DNA from: Verrucomicrobiota bacterium
GTDB lineage: Bacteria; Verrucomicrobiota; Verrucomicrobiia; Opitutales; Opitutaceae
Direction of reading: 5' to 3'
Assembly (NCBI GenBank): GCA_030916665.1
Contig: JAUPWC010000047.1
Coordinates: 1 to 5,443 of the forward strand
Length of the DNA: 5,443 nucleotides
The notes under the pieces are model-generated. The model ran no database searches, was not told the origin of the DNA, and saw nothing but the letters and a program-made list of their open reading frames with translations. Below, piece by piece: positions 1-5,443 of this stretch (position 1 is its first letter; every line of letters begins with the position of its first letter). The position numbers and the translations under genes were made by a program.

Positions 1-72
1 GACACCTATCAGGAAGCCCAGTATCTCAACAAACTCTGGGCGGACGGACGGGCGCCGTGGAAGGTATGGTGA
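1..72 (+). CDS. rfbF: Glucose-1-phosphate cytidylyltransferase, C-terminal fragment
   Basis: Only the last 23 codons and the TGA stop at 70-72 are in the window; the gene begins upstream. The visible peptide contains YLNKLWADGRAPWKVW and ends there. A terminal 'LW..G.APWKVW' is the typical end of RfbF/DdhA, which joins CTP and glucose-1-phosphate into CDP-glucose, the entry step to CDP-dideoxyhexoses. The next gene, which overlaps it, encodes the enzyme that uses CDP-glucose, and that strongly supports the call. The catalytic nucleotidyltransferase domain is outside the window, so its integrity cannot be judged. Confidence 0.88.
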   Translation, partial: DTYQEAQYLNKLWADGRAPWKVW

Positions 73-1169
73 ACGCCCTCGCCCAGGCCTATCGCGGCAA
101 ACGCGTCCTCCTCACCGGCCACACCGGCTTCAAGGGCGCATGGCTGGCCGAGTGGCTGCTCGCGCTCGGCGCCGACGTCACCGGCTGCTCGCTGCCGCCT
201 CCGACCAACCCTTCCCTCTTCGCGCAGCTCGGCCTCGCCGCGCGCCTCCAGCACATCGAGGGCGACATTCGCGACCTGCCCCAGTTTCGCCAGACGGTGG
301 AGTCCGTGCGCCCCGACTTTGTGTTCCACCTCGCCGCGCAGCCGCTCGTGCGCCTGTCCTACCGCGAACCGGTCGAGACCTACTCGACCAACGTCATGGG
401 CACGGTCAACGTGCTCGAGGCCCTGCGCCTCGCCGGCCGGCCCTGCACCGTTGTGGCCATCACCACCGACAAATGCTACGAGAACCGCGAGTGCGTCCAC
501 GGTTATCGCGAGGATGACCCGATGGGCGGCCACGACCCCTACAGCTCGTCGAAGGGCGCCGCCGAACTCGTGATCAGCGCCTACCGCCGCTCCTACTTTT
601 CCGCGCCCGACTCCGCCATCCGCCTCGCCTCGGCACGCTCCGGCAACGTGCTCGGCGGCGGCGACTGGGCCGAGGATCGCATCGTCCCCGACTGCATCCG
701 CGCGCTGCAACGCGGCAAAGCGATTCCCGTGCGCAACAAGGTTTCCACCCGCCCCTGGCAGCATGTGCTGGAGCCGCTCAGCGGCTACCTCGCCCTCGGG
801 GCGCAATTGGCCGCGGCCTCCCCCGCCTCCCCGCTGGCCTCGGCCTTCAACTTCGGTCCCGACCCGGCCGCCCACCGCACGGTGGCCGACCTCGTGCTGG
901 AAGTCCTCAAAACCTGGCCCGGCCGCTGGGAGGACAAGAGCGACCCCTCCGCCGTGCACGAAGCCGGCTTGCTCAGCCTCAACACCGACAAAGCCCACCG
1001 GCTCCTGCGCTGGCAGCCGGTCTGGCCGTTCGAGGAAACCATCGCCCGCACCGTCGGGTGGTATCGCGAAGCCGCCGCGCAACCGACCGCGATCCACGCG
1101 CTCACGACCGGCCAAATCACCGCCTACACCGCCGCGGCCCAAGCCCGCGGACTTTCCTGGGCAACCTGA
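66..1169 (+). CDS. rfbG: CDP-glucose 4,6-dehydratase
   Basis: This cytoplasmic extended short-chain dehydrogenase/reductase converts CDP-D-glucose to CDP-4-keto-6-deoxy-D-glucose using bound NAD+. Counting from the ATG at 66 (367 aa; the family is about 360), the NAD-binding loop TGHTGFKG is at residues 17-24, the HLAAQPLVR segment follows near 88-96, the dehydratase motif TTDKCYEN at 133-140, and the catalytic Tyr159-xxx-Lys163 lies in DPYSSSKGAAE. The TTDK and DPMGGHDPYSSSK signatures separate the CDP-glucose enzyme from RmlB-type dTDP-glucose dehydratases. The start is uncertain: an in-frame GTG at 57 or GTG at 69 is possible. GGAAGG at 59-64 lies too close to the ATG for ideal spacing but 4 bases before the GTG at 69. 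With the ATG, the gene overlaps rfbF by 7 bases (ATGGTGA), implying translational coupling. All expected motifs are intact. Confidence 0.95.
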   Translation: MVNALAQAYRGKRVLLTGHTGFKGAWLAEWLLALGADVTGCSLPPPTNPSLFAQLGLAARLQHIEGDIRDLPQFRQTVESVRPDFVFHLAAQPLVRLSYREPVETYSTNVMGTVNVLEALRLAGRPCTVVAITTDKCYENRECVHGYREDDPMGGHDPYSSSKGAAELVISAYRRSYFSAPDSAIRLASARSGNVLGGGDWAEDRIVPDCIRALQRGKAIPVRNKVSTRPWQHVLEPLSGYLALGAQLAAASPASPLASAFNFGPDPAAHRTVADLVLEVLKTWPGRWEDKSDPSAVHEAGLLSLNTDKAHRLLRWQPVWPFEETIARTVGWYREAAAQPTAIHALTTGQITAYTAAAQARGLSWAT

Positions 1170-1181
1170 TCCCGCTCCCCC

Positions 1182-2699
1182 ATGCCCCGCACGCCCGCCG
1201 ACCTGAAAGCCGAGATCCTTCGCCTCACGCGCGAATACTCCGCGCTTGCCCACCGCGCCAATCTGCCGGCCGACGCAGACCAACCGGCCTTCGTCGCCGG
1301 TCAGACCACCGTGCCCTACGCCGGCCGTGTGTTCACCGCCGACGAGGTCGAGGCGGCCGTGTCCAGCACGCTGGATTTCTGGCTGACGCTCGGCCCCGAG
1401 GGCGAGGTCTTCGAGAGCGAACTGGCCGCGCTGCTCGGCGTGAAACACTCGCTGCTGGTCAACTCCGGCTCCTCCGCCAACCTCGTCGCCTTTTCCGCGC
1501 TCACCTCTTCAAAGATTGCCGCCCCGCGCCGCATCCTGCCCGGTGACGAAGTCATCACCGTTGCCGCCGGCTTCCCCACGACGGTCGCGCCGATTGTGCA
1601 ATCCGGCGCGGTGCCCGTCTTCGTGGACAACGATCCCGCCACCGGCAACCTGCGTCCCGACCGGCTCGAAGCGGCCTACGTTGCCGGCAAGACCAAGGCC
1701 GTCATGCTCGCCCACGCTCTGGGCAACCCCTTCGACCTCGGCGCCGTGCTCGCCTACTGCCGCCGGCACGACCTCTGGCTCATCGAGGACAACTGCGACG
1801 CGCTCGGCTGCACCTACTCGCTGCCCGCAGCGCGCGCCAAGGAACTCGGCTTCGCCGACAACTCACCCGGCCTTCCCGCGACCGCCGGATACATCACCCG
1901 CTACACCGGCACCTGGGGTGACCTTTCCACCCAGTCGTTCTACCCGCCGCACCATCTCACCATGGGCGAAGGCGGCGCGGTCAACATCGTCCACCGTCCG
2001 CCGCTCAAGACTTACGCCGAGAGCTTCCGCGACTGGGGCCGCGACTGCTGGTGCGCCTCCGGCAAGGACAACACCTGTCACAAGCGCTTCGGCTGGCAGC
2101 TCGGCGAACTCCCCGCCGGCTACGACCACAAATACATCTACAGCCACCTCGGCTACAACCTGAAGCCCCTCGACCCGCAGGCCGCCATCGGCCGCCAGCA
2201 GCTGAAGAAACTGCCCGCCTTCATTGAGGCGCGAAAACAGAACTGGGACCATCTCCGCGCCGGTCTCGACGACCTCGGCGAGTTCTTCGACTTCTCGCTG
2301 CCGACCCACGCGACCGCGTGGATCGCGCCCGGCCGGCGCACGCCCACCAACGAGGCCTTCGCCTGGGATCAGACCGGCTGCCGCACCGACTGCTCGTGGT
2401 TCGGTTTCATGCTGCGGGTCAAACCCGGCGCCCCCTTCTCCCGCACCGCGCTGGCGCGCCACCTCGACGAACAGAAGATCGGCAACCGGATGTTCTTCGG
2501 CGGAAATCTCCTGCGCCAGCCGGTCTTCGTGCAGCTGAAGCAGGACCGCCCCGAGGCCTTCCGCGTCGTGGGCGATCTCGCCGGCGCCGACGAGATCATG
2601 CAGCGCGCGCTTTTCCTCGGCACTTATCCGGGCTTGAGCCGGGCGATGCTGGATTACGTAATCGAGATCATCCATGCCTTCGTGAAAGCGAAGCGCTGA
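1182..2699 (+). CDS. rfbH: CDP-4-keto-6-deoxy-D-glucose 3-dehydrase (RfbH/E1 family)
   Basis: This PLP- and [2Fe-2S]-dependent enzyme of the DegT/DnrJ/EryC1 aminotransferase fold removes the C-3 hydroxyl of CDP-4-keto-6-deoxyglucose with a partner reductase (E3/RfbI, not in the window). Seen: LDFWLTLGPEGEVFE near the N terminus, the cofactor-phosphate motif GSSAN at 96-100, GDEVITVAAGFPTTVAP, and Asp203 in EDNCDALG, which pairs with the PLP ring nitrogen. SFYPPHHLTMGEGG has His257 where aminotransferases have the Schiff-base Lys, the hallmark of E1. The iron-sulphur ligands fit as C205, C289-x-C291-x7-C299, matching the C-x57-C-x-C-x7-C motif known for Yersinia E1 apart from a longer first spacer. 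At 505 aa it is longer than the ~437 aa Yersinia enzyme. The excess includes about 25 residues at 213-238 and about 23 at 379-402 (IGNRMFFGGNLLRQP follows normally). It starts at ATG 1182, 12 bases after rfbG, with no Shine-Dalgarno sequence. Confidence 0.93.
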   Translation: MPRTPADLKAEILRLTREYSALAHRANLPADADQPAFVAGQTTVPYAGRVFTADEVEAAVSSTLDFWLTLGPEGEVFESELAALLGVKHSLLVNSGSSANLVAFSALTSSKIAAPRRILPGDEVITVAAGFPTTVAPIVQSGAVPVFVDNDPATGNLRPDRLEAAYVAGKTKAVMLAHALGNPFDLGAVLAYCRRHDLWLIEDNCDALGCTYSLPAARAKELGFADNSPGLPATAGYITRYTGTWGDLSTQSFYPPHHLTMGEGGAVNIVHRPPLKTYAESFRDWGRDCWCASGKDNTCHKRFGWQLGELPAGYDHKYIYSHLGYNLKPLDPQAAIGRQQLKKLPAFIEARKQNWDHLRAGLDDLGEFFDFSLPTHATAWIAPGRRTPTNEAFAWDQTGCRTDCSWFGFMLRVKPGAPFSRTALARHLDEQKIGNRMFFGGNLLRQPVFVQLKQDRPEAFRVVGDLAGADEIMQRALFLGTYPGLSRAMLDYVIEIIHAFVKAKR

Positions 2700-2741
2700 A
2701 GCCGGCCGGCGGTCATCCCTTCCGCGCCGGGCCCTCCGTTC

Positions 2742-3677
2742 ATGAGCAATTTCTCCGACATCAAATCCTCCTACCAAGCCGGCCGCCTCGACAAGGCGGG
2801 CTACATCCGCGCGATGTATGAACGGCACGAGGTGCTGCTCGACCACGCCCGGCATCTGGGCCCCACCAACCTCGCCGGAATCCGCATCACGCCGGGCGAA
2901 GTGACCGCCACCTTCAAGGAGCCGCCGATCACCCTGGTTTGTCCGGCGGCCGACACGCGCATCGCGCCGATCGAGGCCTTCAACTTCGGCGACTACGAGC
3001 GCGCCGAGATCCAGCTTGTGCGCCGGCTCGTCGGCCTCCTGGGCGGCGCCCAGGTGCGTTTCCTCGACATCGGGGCCAACGCCGGGTTCTACAGCCTCGC
3101 CCTCGCCCACTGGTTCCCCGGCCTCGGTGGCGTGGCCTTCGAACCCATCCCGACCACCTACGGCCACCTGCTGCGCAACTTCGCCCTCAACGACGTCACG
3201 CGCATCACGCCCCGCAACCTCGGCCTCGCGGACCAGGCCGGCGAGCTGGTCTTCTTCACCTACCCCAGCCAGTCCGGCTCCTCCTCGATGACGCGCAACG
3301 TGGACGCCGCCGACGTGCAGGAAGTCCGCTGCCCGGTGACCACCCTCGACGCCTACAGCGCGCAACACCAGCAGGGCGCGGACTTCATCAAGTGCGACGT
3401 CGAGGGCGCCGAGCTGTTCGTCTTCAAGGGCGGCACCGAACTGCTGCGTCGGGATCGTCCGGCGATCTTCACCGAGATGCTCCGCAAGTGGTGCGCGAAA
3501 TACCAGTATCATCCCAACGACCTCATCGCCCACCTCGCCGGTCTCGGCTACCGCTGCCATGTCGTGAGCGACGGCCGGCTGGCGCCCTGCCCGACCGTCA
3601 CCGACGAGACCAAGGAAACCAATTTCATCTTCCTGCACCGCGACCAACACGCCTCCGTCGCGGCCGCCCTCTCCTGA
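2742..3677 (+). CDS. FkbM family SAM-dependent methyltransferase
   Basis: This 311-residue protein is a predicted cytoplasmic O-methyltransferase. SAM-binding motif I is FLDIGANAGF at 107-116, followed by the acidic residue of strand 2 in FEPIP (Glu134). The FkbM-family block DFIKCDVEGAELFVFKGG starts at residue 214, with Lys217, Asp219 and Glu221 the usual conserved positions. The first ~100 residues (including KSSYQAGRLDKAGYIRAMYERHE) form an N-terminal extension of unknown role, rich in charged residues. No signal peptide or membrane segment is visible. FkbM enzymes in polysaccharide loci usually methylate a sugar hydroxyl; that this one acts on the product of the upstream CDP-sugar enzymes is inferred from position only. 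It starts 42 bases after rfbH and has no Shine-Dalgarno sequence; the leader before the ATG is pyrimidine-rich. The family call is firm, the substrate unknown. Confidence 0.9.
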   Translation: MSNFSDIKSSYQAGRLDKAGYIRAMYERHEVLLDHARHLGPTNLAGIRITPGEVTATFKEPPITLVCPAADTRIAPIEAFNFGDYERAEIQLVRRLVGLLGGAQVRFLDIGANAGFYSLALAHWFPGLGGVAFEPIPTTYGHLLRNFALNDVTRITPRNLGLADQAGELVFFTYPSQSGSSSMTRNVDAADVQEVRCPVTTLDAYSAQHQQGADFIKCDVEGAELFVFKGGTELLRRDRPAIFTEMLRKWCAKYQYHPNDLIAHLAGLGYRCHVVSDGRLAPCPTVTDETKETNFIFLHRDQHASVAAALS

Positions 3678-3837
3678 GTCCGCCCTCATGCGACCGATCC
3701 GCGAAACAATCTGCGCAAAGGGCCTCCTGGGTGGAGCCCGCGCTCCGTCGCGGGCTGGCTGGTGCATGCACAGCAAACCTGCGCGGAGCGCAGGTTCCAC
3801 CCCCTACGATTTCCGTCGCTCACGCTGAATTCGCCCC
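3678..3837. other. Intergenic spacer, the only sizeable gap in the operon
   Basis: This 160-base gap separates the methyltransferase from the SDR gene. Its main content is the paired hairpin repeat at 3729-3802. I see no convincing -35/-10 pair, no poly-T tract of a Rho-independent terminator and no Shine-Dalgarno sequence before the ATG at 3838. A 46-codon ORF (ATG 3688 to TGA 3826-3828) crosses the gap but is made largely of the repeat and is not called as a gene. Confidence 0.7.
3729..3802. repeat. REP/BIME-like pair of inverted hairpin repeats
   Basis: Two units of about 27 bases lie head-to-head. Each is itself a perfect 8-bp hairpin. Unit A: stem AGCCCGCG (3735-3742) with CGCGGGCT (3749-3756), loop CTCCGT. 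Unit B: stem AACCTGCG (3776-3783) with CGCAGGTT (3789-3796), loop CGGAG. The flanks GGGTGGA (3729-3735) and TCCACCC (3796-3802) are complementary, so the whole element can close as a three-way or cruciform structure. The reverse complement of unit B matches unit A except for one loop base and four stem bases, and those four form two compensatory pair changes (G-C to A-T and C-G to T-A). A 10-base palindrome, GTGCATGCAC (3762-3771), sits between the units. This resembles REP/BIME elements mobilised by RAYT transposases. No transposase gene is in the window. Confidence 0.82.
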
Positions 3838-4893
3838 ATGCCCGCCCCGCATCGCATCATCGCCGAGGATGTCGCCGCCATCGCGGCGCAACCTCTGCCG
3901 TGGGAGCGCTTCGCCGGCAAGACCGTGCTGATTACCGGCGCCGCCGGATTCCTGCCCGCCTATCTCGTCGAGACGCTGCTGCATTTGAACGACTCGCGCG
4001 CCCTGAACTGCCGGGTCGTGGGATTGGTGCGCAACCTGGAGAGGGCCCGCGCCCGCTTCGCGCACCACGCCACCCGCGCGGACCTTCGCCTCATCCAGGG
4101 CGACGTCGCGGTCGCGCAGATCTGGCCGGAGCCGGCAAAGTTTGTCATCCACGCCGCGAGCCAGGCCAGCCCCCAGTTCTACGGCCCCGATCCGGTCGGC
4201 ACGATGAACGCCAACGTGCTCGGCACGCACCACCTGCTGGAGCAGGCCCGTGCTTGGAAAAGCGAAGGCTTCCTCTTCGTCAGCAGCGGCGAGGTTTACG
4301 GCCGCGTGGCTGCCGACCAGGTTCCGACCAAGGAAACGGATTACGGCTACCTCGAGATCACCGACCCGCGCTCCTGCTATGCCGAGGGCAAGCGTGCCGC
4401 CGAGACGCTCGGCATGAGCCATGAAAAGCAGTTTCGCACCCCCTTCGTAGTTGCTCGTCCGTTTCACACGTATGGTCCGGGCATGTCGCTCGACGACGGC
4501 CGTGCCCACGCCGACCTCGTGCGCGACGTCCTGCGTCAGCAAGACCTCGTGCTCCGTAGCGACGGCAAGGCCGTGCGCGCGTTCTGCTACCTCGCCGACG
4601 CCGTCGCCGGACTCTTCACCGTGCTTCTGAAAGGAGCTTCCGGCACCGCCTACAACGTCGGCAATCCTGCGGGTGCGCTCAGCATCCGTGAGCTCGCGGA
4701 TCTGCTGGCCGGTCTCGGCTTCGGCAGCCCGCTGAAAGTCAGTCACGCCGGCCAGCCGGCCGCGGGCTATTTGCCGAGCCCCATTCCGGTGAACGTGCCC
4801 GACGTGACCCGTCTCCGTGCGCTCGGCTGGCAACCCGTCTGGGCGCCGCGCGATGGCTTCGCGCGCACCCTCGCCTCTTTCCGGTCGTCATGA
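3838..4893 (+). CDS. NAD-dependent epimerase/dehydratase family protein (extended SDR, nucleotide-sugar modifying)
   Basis: This 351-residue Rossmann-fold enzyme probably oxidises, epimerises, reduces or decarboxylates a nucleotide sugar. After a ~30-residue leader containing WERFAGKTVLI, the nucleotide-binding loop reads TGAAGFLPA (33-41), with Pro40 where the third Gly of GxxGxxG is expected. HAASQASP follows. The active-site segment is SSGEVYG (149-155): Ser150 and Glu152 match the Thr/Ser and Glu of RmlB and UDP-xylose synthase, but Gly151 replaces the Asp of 4,6-dehydratases. The catalytic Tyr181-xxx-Lys185 lies in CYAEGK. RPFHTYGPGM and the C-terminal YNVGNPAG...SIRELADLL are typical of the UDP-glucuronate decarboxylase/dTDP-glucose dehydratase branch. 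It probably works after RfbH or on a separate sugar; candidate roles (C-4 reductase, epimerase, decarboxylase) cannot be separated from sequence alone. The start has no Shine-Dalgarno sequence; the stop overlaps the next start (ATGA). Confidence 0.88.
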   Translation: MPAPHRIIAEDVAAIAAQPLPWERFAGKTVLITGAAGFLPAYLVETLLHLNDSRALNCRVVGLVRNLERARARFAHHATRADLRLIQGDVAVAQIWPEPAKFVIHAASQASPQFYGPDPVGTMNANVLGTHHLLEQARAWKSEGFLFVSSGEVYGRVAADQVPTKETDYGYLEITDPRSCYAEGKRAAETLGMSHEKQFRTPFVVARPFHTYGPGMSLDDGRAHADLVRDVLRQQDLVLRSDGKAVRAFCYLADAVAGLFTVLLKGASGTAYNVGNPAGALSIRELADLLAGLGFGSPLKVSHAGQPAAGYLPSPIPVNVPDVTRLRALGWQPVWAPRDGFARTLASFRSS

Positions 4894-5443
4894 GCCAGTC
4901 GCGCAAGCTCCCCGTCGCGATCCTCGGCACCGGCAACATTGGCACCGACCTGCTGGTGAAAGTCCTGCGCTCGCCCGTGCTCGACTGCCGCCTGTTCGCC
5001 GGCCGCAACCTCTCCTCACCGGGCATGACCAAGGCCAGCCTGCTTAACGTCCCCGTCTCGGCCAAGGGCATCGACAGCATCCGTGAACTGCGCGGACAGG
5101 TGGAACTGGTCTTCGACGCCACCAGCGCGGAGAGCCACCTCAAGCACGCGCCGGTGCTCGCGGAAATGGGCGTCACGGTCGTCGATCTCACCCCGGCCCA
5201 GGTCGGCCGCATGTGCGTGCCGGCGGTCAACCTCGCGGACTGCCTCGACCAGCCCAACGTCAACATGGTCACCTGCGGCGGCCAGGCCTCCGTGCCCCTG
5301 GCGTGGGCCATCGCCCAAGCCAACCCCGGCGTCGAATACATCGAGACCGTCTCCAGCATCGCCTCGCGCAGTGCCGGCCCGGCCACGCGCATCAACCTCG
5401 ACGAATACCTGCTCACCACCGAGACCGGCCTGCGGACCTTCGC
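4890..5443 (+). CDS. Acetaldehyde dehydrogenase (acetylating), DmpF/MhpF family, N-terminal part
   Basis: The reading frame is open from the ATG at 4890 to the window edge: 184 codons of a protein usually about 300-315 residues long. The family converts acetaldehyde + CoA + NAD+ to acetyl-CoA + NADH and normally forms a complex with a 4-hydroxy-2-oxovalerate aldolase (DmpG/MhpE). Seen: NAD-binding GTGNIGTDLL (13-22), LVFDATSAESH, VVDLTPAQVG, CVPAVNL, and NMVTCGGQASVP with the catalytic Cys129 (Cys132 in Pseudomonas DmpF), then SSIASRSAGPATRINLDEY, matching the conserved S(I/V)xS(K/R)SAGPxTRxNxDE block. It overlaps the SDR gene by 4 bases (ATGA), implying coupled translation. The family is unmistakable, but the setting is not catabolic, so it may act on acetaldehyde or a related aldehyde in sugar chemistry. 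No internal damage is visible in the part present. Confidence 0.93.
   Translation, partial: MSQSRKLPVAILGTGNIGTDLLVKVLRSPVLDCRLFAGRNLSSPGMTKASLLNVPVSAKGIDSIRELRGQVELVFDATSAESHLKHAPVLAEMGVTVVDLTPAQVGRMCVPAVNLADCLDQPNVNMVTCGGQASVPLAWAIAQANPGVEYIETVSSIASRSAGPATRINLDEYLLTTETGLRTF

Noticed and set aside
9..1448. 479-codon open frame on the minus strand
   Set aside because: It is antisense to rfbG and the start of rfbH, with Gly/Arg/Ala/Val-rich composition and no motif. It is a shadow of the real genes.
2700..2741. Possible regulatory element between rfbH and the FkbM gene (self-complementary GCCGGCCGGC at 2701-2710)
   Set aside because: It is short and of a kind expected by chance at this GC content, with no promoter or terminator signature around it.
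1863..3800. 645-codon open frame on the minus strand
   Set aside because: It lies antisense to rfbH and the FkbM gene, both of which have clear family motifs. Its translation is low-complexity (rich in Gly, Ala, Val, Glu, Arg) and has no recognisable domain. High-GC codon use routinely leaves such antisense frames open.
3776..3805. Possible Rho-independent terminator formed by the second hairpin
   Set aside because: The stem is followed by CCACCCCC and no T-run, and it is half of a paired repeat, so it does not fit an intrinsic terminator.
3688..3828. 46-codon ORF in the gap before the SDR gene
   Set aside because: Most of its length is the hairpin repeat, there is no Shine-Dalgarno site, and the peptide is Arg/Ser/Ala-rich without any recognisable feature.
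2939..3931. 330-codon plus-strand frame overlapping the methyltransferase, the gap and the SDR start
   Set aside because: It is an Arg/Pro/Ala-rich frameshifted reading of the FkbM gene continuing through the repeat, with no domain.
3820..4833. 337-codon open frame on the minus strand
   Set aside because: It is antisense to nearly the whole SDR gene, which carries intact catalytic and cofactor motifs. The reverse translation shows no family features.
4739..5419. 226-codon open frame on the minus strand
   Set aside because: It is antisense to the end of the SDR gene and to the acetaldehyde dehydrogenase, whose conserved Cys and SAGPxTR blocks show which strand is coding.

Overview
The window is a GC-rich stretch (roughly two-thirds G+C by eye) with six genes, all on the + strand, packed as one probable operon for nucleotide-sugar / surface-polysaccharide (O-antigen-type) biosynthesis. 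Both ends are cut: the first gene is only a C-terminal tail and the last is only its N-terminal ~60%. The composition, the lack of Shine-Dalgarno sequences before most starts and the style of the intergenic repeat would fit a Verrucomicrobiota (Opitutaceae-like) bacterium. That assignment is a weak inference, because no rRNA or phylogenetic marker is present.

Layout: (1) 1-72, the tail of glucose-1-phosphate cytidylyltransferase (rfbF); (2) 66-1169, CDP-glucose 4,6-dehydratase (rfbG), overlapping rfbF; (3) 1182-2699, CDP-4-keto-6-deoxyglucose 3-dehydrase (rfbH / E1), a PLP + [2Fe-2S] enzyme that keeps its diagnostic His and Cys residues but carries two unusual insertions; (4) 2742-3677, an FkbM-family SAM methyltransferase; (5) a 160-base gap, 3678-3837, holding a paired, inverted, hairpin-forming repeat with compensatory base changes; (6) 3838-4893, an NAD-dependent epimerase/dehydratase (extended SDR) with a non-standard nucleotide-binding loop and active-site triad; (7) 4890-5443, an acylating acetaldehyde dehydrogenase (DmpF/MhpF family), joined to the SDR by a 4-base ATGA overlap and running off the window.

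How they work together: RfbF makes CDP-glucose, RfbG makes CDP-4-keto-6-deoxyglucose, and RfbH (with a reductase such as RfbI/E3, not seen here) removes the C-3 hydroxyl, giving the common precursor of 3,6-dideoxyhexoses (abequose, paratose, tyvelose, ascarylose) and of the C-4-branched sugar yersiniose. The FkbM methyltransferase and the SDR probably tailor that sugar or another residue of the glycan. The acetaldehyde dehydrogenase is the odd member. It normally partners a 4-hydroxy-2-oxovalerate aldolase in aromatic catabolism, so its presence here suggests aldehyde/pyruvate/acetyl-CoA chemistry tied to a modified or branched sugar. This is the best candidate in the window for undescribed biology. 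It depends on genes beyond the right-hand edge.
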